Assembly (NCBI GenBank): GCA_900314365.1
Contig: OMVH01000273.1
Location: forward strand, 1 to 9,030
Reading direction: 5' to 3'
DNA length: 9,030 nucleotides
DNA from: an uncultured Prevotella sp.
Lineage (GTDB): Bacteria; Bacteroidota; Bacteroidia; Bacteroidales; Bacteroidaceae
The notes below the pieces were generated by a model, which was not told the DNA's origin, did not search any database, and saw nothing but the letters and a program-made list of their open reading frames with translations. The position numbers and the translations under genes were made by a program. How positions within the stretch are numbered: position 1 is the stretch's first letter; every line of letters starts with the position of its first letter. This document shows positions 4,742 to 9,030 of this stretch, piece by piece.

Positions 4742-5977
4742 TGGCTTATATTTCTGCGCAGGCTTCCCGCTGTCGCTGTCTATTCCTTTTCCTCCTATCA
4801 CTACGAGCTTGTCTCCTCCATCTATTGGCTTCAGCCCGAGGCGTTCGCGCGCGTCGTTGGGACTCAGCACACCGCGCTGCACAAGGTTTCCGATGGTGAT
4901 GCCTTGCTGCAAGGGGTCGGCTTGATAGTAGCTTTCCAAGTCGAAACGGATGCGGCGGCGTTTGCGCTCGGACGGGCTTAATAGCTTTGCGTTAAGCTCT
5001 GACTCCATCTGCCGCACGAGTGGAACGAGGGTGGAAGTAACGAAGATGGTCTGCGAGGTCTCGCTACTCTTATAGTTGACGTTGGAATCCTGAAACACTT
5101 GCGTTGGTGGCACACCAAAGAATCTGCATATCTCCAGATTCACGAACTTCATGCTCTCCAACAGCTGCAAGTCGGCAGGGGTCATCCCGGTAGGTACAAA
5201 CTTCATGGCACCGGGAAGGAAACCTAAGTTGCTGCCTTCCCTTATCTCACGTCTTATTCTTGACGCTACTTCCTCCAACTGTTCATCCTGCACGCCGCCA
5301 AAACCTATCTCTGCGCCGCCCTCACCTGTAATGAAGCCTCTGAGTGTGCTGCCGGGGGTGAAGAGCTCACCCTGCTGCTTGTAGCACTTACGGGCTATGG
5401 AGAGTATCGTGCGAGCCAGCCAGGTGGCCTCCTCGCCTAAAAATCCGTCGTTGCTGTAGCCCTTGAAGTGGATGATGTCGCTTTCGTCATATTCTCCGTA
5501 TATGCCGTCATACTGGTCGTTTACCATGTAGGTTCCGCGCATACGGTCATAGCTCACGGAACACTCACCAGGAACGCTCACTAAGGCTGTCAGCATGCCG
5601 CTGTCTCTTTGAGGCACAATATAGGCATTACCCCTCATTTCACGCTGATACACCAAGTCCCAAATGAAGTCGTAGGCATTCTGCCGCGCATTCGGCATCG
5701 TGGTCAGCAATCGCTCCAATGGGTGCCCTTCCTCACGCTCCCACCATGAACGCCCGTTTTCGCTCTGACGGTGCTCTACGTGTAGCCCCATCGAGGCCAC
5801 ACTCCCGCACTTTATCTCCATGCACCGCTTGACGCAGGCGATACCGCTTGCAGTAAGACCATCGACAGCCTCATCCTCTGAAGGCCATATCCCGGAAGGC
5901 ATCACCACCGGATTCATCGTTATCTTCTCGCTCTCGCGCTTTGCGCTCAGCCCTCGAAACCATTTTCTTATTCCCAT
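4739..5977 (-). CDS. Portal protein (HK97 family)
   Basis: With the start at 5977 the protein has 412 residues, a normal HK97 portal size. Diagnostic segments in order: GIACVKRCMEIKCGSVASM, HPLERLLTTMPNARQNAYDF, YQREMRGNAYIVPQRDSGM, DIIHFKGYSNDGFLG, LARTILSIARKCY, GAMKFVPTGMTPADLQLLES, KFVNLEICRFFGVPPTQVF, then LVPLVRQMESELNAKLL and LSPNDARERLGLKPIDGGD. It forms the dodecameric ring at one capsid vertex through which DNA enters and to which terminase docks. The frame stays open 162 nt upstream of this start, but that part reads repeat DNA (IEAIEIIEAIE) and overlaps the terminase end, so I reject it. ATGGGAATAAG at 5977 follows a shared leader and resembles the starts of the protease and small terminase genes. 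The stop is the first TAG of an array. Confidence 0.93.
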   Translation of the reverse strand: MGIRKWFRGLSAKRESEKITMNPVVMPSGIWPSEDEAVDGLTASGIACVKRCMEIKCGSVASMGLHVEHRQSENGRSWWEREEGHPLERLLTTMPNARQNAYDFIWDLVYQREMRGNAYIVPQRDSGMLTALVSVPGECSVSYDRMRGTYMVNDQYDGIYGEYDESDIIHFKGYSNDGFLGEEATWLARTILSIARKCYKQQGELFTPGSTLRGFITGEGGAEIGFGGVQDEQLEEVASRIRREIREGSNLGFLPGAMKFVPTGMTPADLQLLESMKFVNLEICRFFGVPPTQVFQDSNVNYKSSETSQTIFVTSTLVPLVRQMESELNAKLLSPSERKRRRIRFDLESYYQADPLQQGITIGNLVQRGVLSPNDARERLGLKPIDGGDKLVVIGGKGIDSDSGKPAQKYKP

Positions 5978-6031
5978 CGTCTCTGTCTTTTCTATTATCA
6001 CGTTCCCCTTCTTCTTTCCGTCCCCGCCAAA
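5978..6031 (-). promoter_or_regulatory. Shared leader, copy 2 (before the portal gene)
   Basis: The coding strand begins TTTGGCGGGGACGGAAAGA (6031-6013), identical over 19 bases to the leader of the gp10-like gene, then AGAAGGGGAACGTGATAATA and GAAAAGACAGAGACG before the ATG. The GAAAAGAC block lies at nearly the same distance from the ATG as in the other copies. Confidence 0.6.
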
Positions 6032-6038
6032 ACTTTCC

Positions 6039-6072
6039 CTCTCTATAGCCTCTATAATCTCTATGGCTTCTA
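6039..6072 (-). repeat. TAG array, large terminase / portal junction
   Basis: The coding strand reads TAGAAGCCATAGAGATTA then TAGAGGCTATAGAGAG. TAG occurs every 9 nt in the terminase frame at 6072 (the stop), 6063, 6054 and 6045. In the +1-shifted frames the same DNA is open and encodes IEAIEIIEAIE-like peptides, which would lead a gene caller to extend the portal gene too far. Confidence 0.82.
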
Positions 6073-7797
6073 TCTCTCCCCGCCAGCCATCCTTTTCTGC
6101 TCTATCCCTATTCCGACAGCCATAACCGCTGTCACACACCCGTCTATCTTCAGGTTCGCGCTCTTCTTAATAGGTTTTCGGTTTTCCATCTTGTCGACAT
6201 CCATCACGGCATTGTCAAAGCAGTAGGCATTAATCGGATTTGGCTCGAAATTTATGCGCTCATTGAAAACGAGTTCCTCCATCGCCTCACAAGCTCTCGT
6301 GAAGTAGTAGTAGGTCTGCTTGTATTCTTTCATGTACCGGCCGCCTCCGAGGGCGTTCATCGTGTTTTGGAAGGTCTGTGCTCTATTCGGGTCGTAACCG
6401 ATGCCTAATATCCTTACCCATTGTCCTGCCCTGTAGATATCCTGTGCTATCTGCTCATAGTCTATCGTGGTCTCGCCGCATACGTGCATCCAGCCGTTTT
6501 GCACCCAAAACCTGTAAAGCTCTTTGTTGGGGTGTTCTTCCAAGGTCTTTCTCGGTAGGTAGTAGTCGGTGCGGATATAGGCTTTGCGCTCATTTCGAAG
6601 ATAGAGCAGGTAACTGACGGCGGAAAAGTCATCCTTAACGCTGAGGTCTACGCCAACCTCGCAGTCGGGCCGGTAGCCTAACTGCTTAATGTCTATCTGC
6701 TTATAGAGGGAGCGTATCTGCTCGCCTGTTATCCATGTTTCGGCAGTTCCGGTCTCAAAGACGTTGAGCAGCTTGGTGCGGAAGGCTTTCATATCGTCAC
6801 GGCTGGTCTGTGCTTTGTTCCACATGTCCTCATACCAGCCTTCTTTCACGGTGACTCCAAGATGGGGCTGTACTTTGTGCCACGTCATGGGACTGCCTTC
6901 CTCATCGTCTACGTCGGGCATGAAGAGGTGGGCAAACTGACGGTCATCGTCTGCCTCGCCTCGAAGGACTTGCTTGCAGTGCTCCAACATGCTCACAAAG
7001 GGGGTGTCGGTCTTGTCACTGGCCGTGGTGATGGTCACGACAAGAGGATTCTCACGCATACCCATCGAGGTGGTGAGCACGTTGTACAAGTCGGCACTCT
7101 GTGCCTGTGAATACTCATCGTTTATCACAACGGAGGCATTCAAACCGTCGAGCTTGTCAGCACTCGAACTCAGACATCGAATGAAGCTCTCCCTTTGTGG
7201 GTTGTCTTTCCAACTGACAAGCTCCCGGTTCAGCTTAAAATGGCTCAGACCGGGGTCCATGCCTCGAAGGACTCCACGTATCTCGTCAAAGCATATCTTG
7301 GCCTGCTGATAAGTGTTGGCCGTGGTGTAGCACTGAGAGTTTCGGTCTCCGAAAAGCAGGTCATAAACGGCCAAAGATGCCACCTCGGTGGTCTTGGAAA
7401 ATTTGCGGGGGACGAACAGCAACACATCATGGAAGAGCCGGTGACTGTCGTCTGTATAAAAGCCCACAATATTCGCAAACTGGAACACCTGTACGGGGGT
7501 CATCTCATAGCTCTGTCGCCCATGAACGCCGGAAAACTTCAGGCTCTCGTAGAAGCTGATGAACTGCTTAACTTTGTCAACTCTAAAGTCGTACTCGTCG
7601 AGCATCTGAAGGAATCGCTCAAGTGCGAGCAGCTCATAAAGGTTGTGGCACTCTGGATGACTGATTAGGCTCTGGGCATACTGTCTCAGCCGTTTGTCTA
7701 TCTGTCCTAAACGATATGACCCGATGTCGATTCCCGCAAGACGGCCGACGCAGGTTTTCTTCAGCTCCCGCTCTTTCTCCCTCTCATCCTCCGTCAT
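6070..7797 (-). CDS. terL: Terminase large subunit (HK97/P27-associated type)
   Basis: The 575-residue protein is a complete two-domain packaging motor. The ATPase has LLFVPRKFSKTTEVASLAVY (Walker A about 130-137), YTTANTYQQAKICFDEIR, Walker B SVVINDE with Asp227-Glu228, and the coupling motif VVTITTAS (about 253-260). The nuclease domain begins at CEVGVDLSVKDDFSAVSYLL with Asp384 as a likely metal ligand, and ends with VMDVDKMENRKPIKKSANLK and IDGCVTAVMAVG, supplying further acidic residues. In Walker A the usual Gly before Lys-Thr is Ser (RKFSKT). I recall the same form in related Bacteroidales phages, so it is probably a family trait, not damage. ATG (7797) overlaps the small-subunit stop as ATGA. 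The stop is the first TAG of an array. It pumps DNA into the prohead through the portal and cuts the concatemer. Confidence 0.95.
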   Translation of the reverse strand: MTEDEREKERELKKTCVGRLAGIDIGSYRLGQIDKRLRQYAQSLISHPECHNLYELLALERFLQMLDEYDFRVDKVKQFISFYESLKFSGVHGRQSYEMTPVQVFQFANIVGFYTDDSHRLFHDVLLFVPRKFSKTTEVASLAVYDLLFGDRNSQCYTTANTYQQAKICFDEIRGVLRGMDPGLSHFKLNRELVSWKDNPQRESFIRCLSSSADKLDGLNASVVINDEYSQAQSADLYNVLTTSMGMRENPLVVTITTASDKTDTPFVSMLEHCKQVLRGEADDDRQFAHLFMPDVDDEEGSPMTWHKVQPHLGVTVKEGWYEDMWNKAQTSRDDMKAFRTKLLNVFETGTAETWITGEQIRSLYKQIDIKQLGYRPDCEVGVDLSVKDDFSAVSYLLYLRNERKAYIRTDYYLPRKTLEEHPNKELYRFWVQNGWMHVCGETTIDYEQIAQDIYRAGQWVRILGIGYDPNRAQTFQNTMNALGGGRYMKEYKQTYYYFTRACEAMEELVFNERINFEPNPINAYCFDNAVMDVDKMENRKPIKKSANLKIDGCVTAVMAVGIGIEQKRMAGGER

Positions 7798-8180
7798 GCC
7801 CTCTTGTATTTTCGAACTTTCGGCTGCTCGATGCGCTCCATAATACTCATCAGGTTGTCACCGCTCCGTGGACGGGTGTCCTTTTCCTGCGCGATGAAGC
7901 CTGCGGGCTTAGCTACCATCAGCCCTAAGTCGCGGTTATATTTCCTAATCAGTTCGGCCAAAGTACTCAAGAATGGGGCGGCGGGATTCAAAAGGTTGCG
8001 CTCATCCTGCTCACGGCTTTTCTGCGTGATCAATATTTCCTTGCTCACCACATCACTCACCCTGTCGAACTGCTCATAGAGCATAGCGAGTTTCTCGACC
8101 GTGATGTCCAAGCTCTCATCATATACGCCGCGAGCCTCTAACGCCGCGCGTATCTTCTCAACATATTCTGTCTTTCCCAT
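7794..8180 (-). CDS. terS: Terminase small subunit (P27-like)
   Basis: From ATG at 8180 the product has 128 residues: MGKTEYVEKIRAALEARGVY, then a long helix with VEKLAMLYEQFDRVSDVV, LNPAAPFLSTLAELIRKYNR and DLGLMVAKPAGFIAQ. The N-P-x-x-P-x-x-x-x-L-x-x-x-x-x-x-x-x-x-x-x-LGL block is the P27/terminase_4 signature. It recognises the cos/pac region and regulates the large subunit. Directly before terL, with an ATGA overlap, it is where a small subunit is expected. An in-frame ATG at 8198 would add six residues (MRNTNK). I prefer 8180 because an A-rich leader (AAATACAAATAAA) precedes it and the sequence MGKTEY matches the beginnings I know. A perfect AAGGAGGA at 8232-8225 is too far from either start unless a hairpin shortens the gap. 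Confidence 0.82.
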   Translation of the reverse strand: MGKTEYVEKIRAALEARGVYDESLDITVEKLAMLYEQFDRVSDVVSKEILITQKSREQDERNLLNPAAPFLSTLAELIRKYNRDLGLMVAKPAGFIAQEKDTRPRSGDNLMSIMERIEQPKVRKYKRA

Positions 8181-8235
8181 TTTATTTGTATTTCTCATAA
8201 TTACAAACAAAATGGCTTTTTGTCTCCTCCTTGTA

Positions 8236-8307
8236 TAGCTTCTATCGCCCCTATAGCTTCTATAGCTTCTATTTCTACTATAGCTTCTATAGTCTCTATA
8301 GCTCCTA
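8236..8307 (-). repeat. TAG tandem array, HNH / small terminase junction (longest)
   Basis: This is the longest array, about eight 9-nt units. The 18-nt coding-strand units are TAGGAGCTATAGAGACTA, TAGAAGCTATAGTAGAAA, TAGAAGCTATAGAAGCTA and TAGGGGCGATAGAAGCTA. Nine TAG codons occur in the HNH frame (8307, 8298, 8289, 8280, 8277, 8271, 8262, 8253, 8244). The palindrome CTATAG appears five times. Confidence 0.92.
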
Positions 8308-8652
8308 TATCCCGAAATCCCCTAAAAAAGCTTCCACCGCTTCATCCCTCGCCTTCACCTCCACCCCCGTCCGCTTAGCCTGCTTCATCGCCCTATGCAC
8401 CCTCACATGACATTCATGGCAGAGCGCCTTCAGATTGTCTTTGTCGAAGGCCAGACGTTCCATTCCGCTCTTGTCCCTCGCCGTGCCGATAGGCTTCACA
8501 TGGTGCACCTCCTCAGCCCGTTGGTCGAGTACCCCTCTGCGCTCGCACTCCTCACAAAAGGGGTGGCGGCTGATGTACCACTCTCGCAACTCATGCCATC
8601 TGCGACTCTGTATGAGCTCCTTGTAATAACGACGCTTCCAGTCGCGCTTCAT
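8305..8652 (-). CDS. HNH endonuclease next to terminase
   Basis: The protein is a compact HNH nuclease: RRWHELREWYISRHP, then a zinc knuckle FCEEC, EEVHHVKPIG (the His-His pair with the catalytic His), DKDNLKALCHECHVRVHRAM (Asn plus a second CxxC and the final His), and a basic helix. Counted from the longer start, the key residues are Cys42, Cys45, His59, His60, Asn82, Cys87, Cys90 and His95, all intact. HNH proteins beside terminase (HK97 gp74 type) assist cos cleavage in cohesive-end phages. I use the ATG at 8652 because it overlaps the upstream TGA as ATGA. An in-frame ATG at 8679 would add nine basic residues (MARRHKRQT) and overlap the upstream gene by 31 bases, and remains possible. 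The stop is the first TAG of the longest array. Confidence 0.93.
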   Translation of the reverse strand: MKRDWKRRYYKELIQSRRWHELREWYISRHPFCEECERRGVLDQRAEEVHHVKPIGTARDKSGMERLAFDKDNLKALCHECHVRVHRAMKQAKRTGVEVKARDEAVEAFLGDFGI

Positions 8653-8954
8653 CGTCTGCCGTTTATGTCGGCGGGCCACTCACGCACGCCTCCCTCGGTT
8701 TCCATCTCCGAAAACATACTGCGTATCTCACCGCTGATGTCCTCATCCTCATCTCCTACATCCACGAAACTGTGCAGGCTCAGCTTACCGTCACAGGCCA
8801 GTCGCAGGTCATGCACTATAGCAAACAGTAGACTGCGAATAAGGTTCGACACGGTCGGAAAATTCCCTCGCTTGCTAAGCTCGGACAGCATACGCCACTC
8901 TCCCTCGGTAAGCCTCATCGACACTCTGCGGCACTTGTAGTCTTTCTTGCTCAT
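8649..8954 (-). CDS. Small RHH-like protein, possible DNA-binding regulator
   Basis: The 101-residue protein has a basic N-terminus (MSKKDYKCRRVSMRLTEGEW), in which CRRVSMRLT reads as a short strand, followed by a helix EWRMLSELSKRG and a second helix VSNLIRSLLFAIVHDLRL. This is the ribbon-helix-helix layout (strand, helix, turn, helix) of Arc/MetJ-type DNA binders. The second half is acidic (DVGDEDEDISGEIRSMFSEM) and unrecognised. It is the first gene of the block, has its own promoter about 25 bases upstream of the ATG, and an inverted repeat overlaps both promoter and start codon, so self-regulation is conceivable. Its stop overlaps the HNH start as ATGA. A role beside HNH and terminase in packaging is an alternative. 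The fold call is moderate, the function is not established. Confidence 0.68.
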   Translation of the reverse strand: MSKKDYKCRRVSMRLTEGEWRMLSELSKRGNFPTVSNLIRSLLFAIVHDLRLACDGKLSLHSFVDVGDEDEDISGEIRSMFSEMETEGGVREWPADINGRR

Positions 8955-8987
8955 ATTTGCTGTGTTTATCTTCCTAATCGCAAATAT
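8953..8987 (-). repeat. Inverted repeat over the promoter and start codon (candidate operator)
   Basis: Perfect 8-bp arms ATATTTGC (8953-8960) and GCAAATAT (8980-8987) are separated by 19 bases. One arm covers the -7 box, the other the start codon region of the RHH-like gene. The left arm alone would be transcribed, so an RNA hairpin is unlikely and a DNA site is the simpler reading. Part of the match may just reflect the common AT-rich start context. Confidence 0.35.
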
Positions 8988-9010
8988 AGCAATTATTTAG
9001 ACTATTTCAA
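8981..9010 (-). promoter_or_regulatory. Bacteroidetes-type promoter for the late module
   Basis: On the coding strand TTG (9010-9008, within TTTTG) is followed by 19 bases and TATATTTG (8988-8981). This matches the Bacteroides primary sigma consensus of TTG at -33 and TAnnTTTG at -7 with a 19-21 base gap. Transcription would begin near 8974, giving a leader of about 20 bases. It could drive the whole block down to the tail genes. Confidence 0.78.
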
Positions 9011-9030
9011 AATAAATAGGCCGCTATTTC

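Noticed and set aside
5978..6139. Extended N-terminus of the portal (54 extra residues)
   Set aside because: It translates the repeat array and leader and overlaps the terminase 3' end. The portal from 5977 already has normal length and start.
7195..7668. 157-codon plus-strand frame inside terL
   Set aside because: Lies wholly opposite the terminase ATPase domain, which has intact motifs; no promoter or start context of its own.
8236..8307. CRISPR array or integration (att) site
   Set aside because: Units are only 9/18 bp without unique spacers, and the same repeat appears at five other gene junctions; no tRNA or integrase is present.
8395..8940. 181-codon plus-strand frame opposite the HNH and RHH-like genes
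   Set aside because: Antisense shadow. The minus-strand products have clear motifs, and the plus-strand peptide is Ser/Pro/Leu-rich with no family pattern.
1..9030. TAG recoded as an amino acid in this phage
   Set aside because: All structural proteins are complete without internal TAG, and TAG is used as the stop in six genes. A standard code explains everything seen.

Overview
The window is a stretch of the late (head, neck and tail) module of a tailed, cos-type, HK97-fold siphovirus or prophage. Every supported gene lies on the minus strand, so the module reads from right (9030) to left (1). The host is probably a member of the Bacteroidales (Bacteroides/Prevotella group). The promoter at the right edge matches the Bacteroidetes consensus (TTG, 19 nt, TATATTTG). 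Start codons mostly follow A/T-rich leaders rather than Shine-Dalgarno sites. Several proteins (TerL with RKFSKTT, the tail chaperone pair, the tail tube protein) look like families I know from Bacteroidales prophages. That host call is from memory and was not searched.

Layout in reading order: promoter (8981-9010); small RHH-like protein (8649-8954); HNH nuclease (8305-8652); P27-like small terminase (7794-8180); large terminase (6070-7797); HK97 portal (4739-5977); S78-type prohead protease (4013-4672); HK97-fold major capsid protein (2729-3949); a very strong UUCG hairpin (2688-2715); gp6-like head-tail connector (2369-2671); head-closure protein (1997-2320); DUF3168-like tail terminator (1597-1995); tail tube protein (1075-1542); tail assembly chaperone (776-1078) with a -1 frameshift extension (459-779); and a gp10-like protein cut by the left edge (1-350). 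HNH and terminase package the genome through the portal. The protease matures the capsid. The connector, head-closure, terminator and gp10-like proteins build the neck. The chaperone pair assembles the tail tube on the tape measure protein, which should lie just beyond position 1.

Two features stand out. First, six gene junctions carry a degenerate 9/18-bp tandem repeat (unit close to TAGAMGCTATAGMGATAA on the coding strand). The first TAG of each array is the stop codon of the upstream gene, and the period keeps further stops in the same frame, up to nine in a row. All six genes followed by an array end in TAG; none of the other seven complete reading frames does. Three genes (portal, protease, gp10-like) also share a leader of about 50 nt containing GGGGACGGAAA and GAAAGAC. 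Second, the chaperone gene ends in an A9 run with a stop directly behind it, a small hairpin, and a -1 frame that is open for 106 further codons, which is the classic tail-chaperone programmed frameshift.

No stretch longer than about 110 bases is without a gene. The intergenic gaps hold the arrays, leaders and hairpin listed below.
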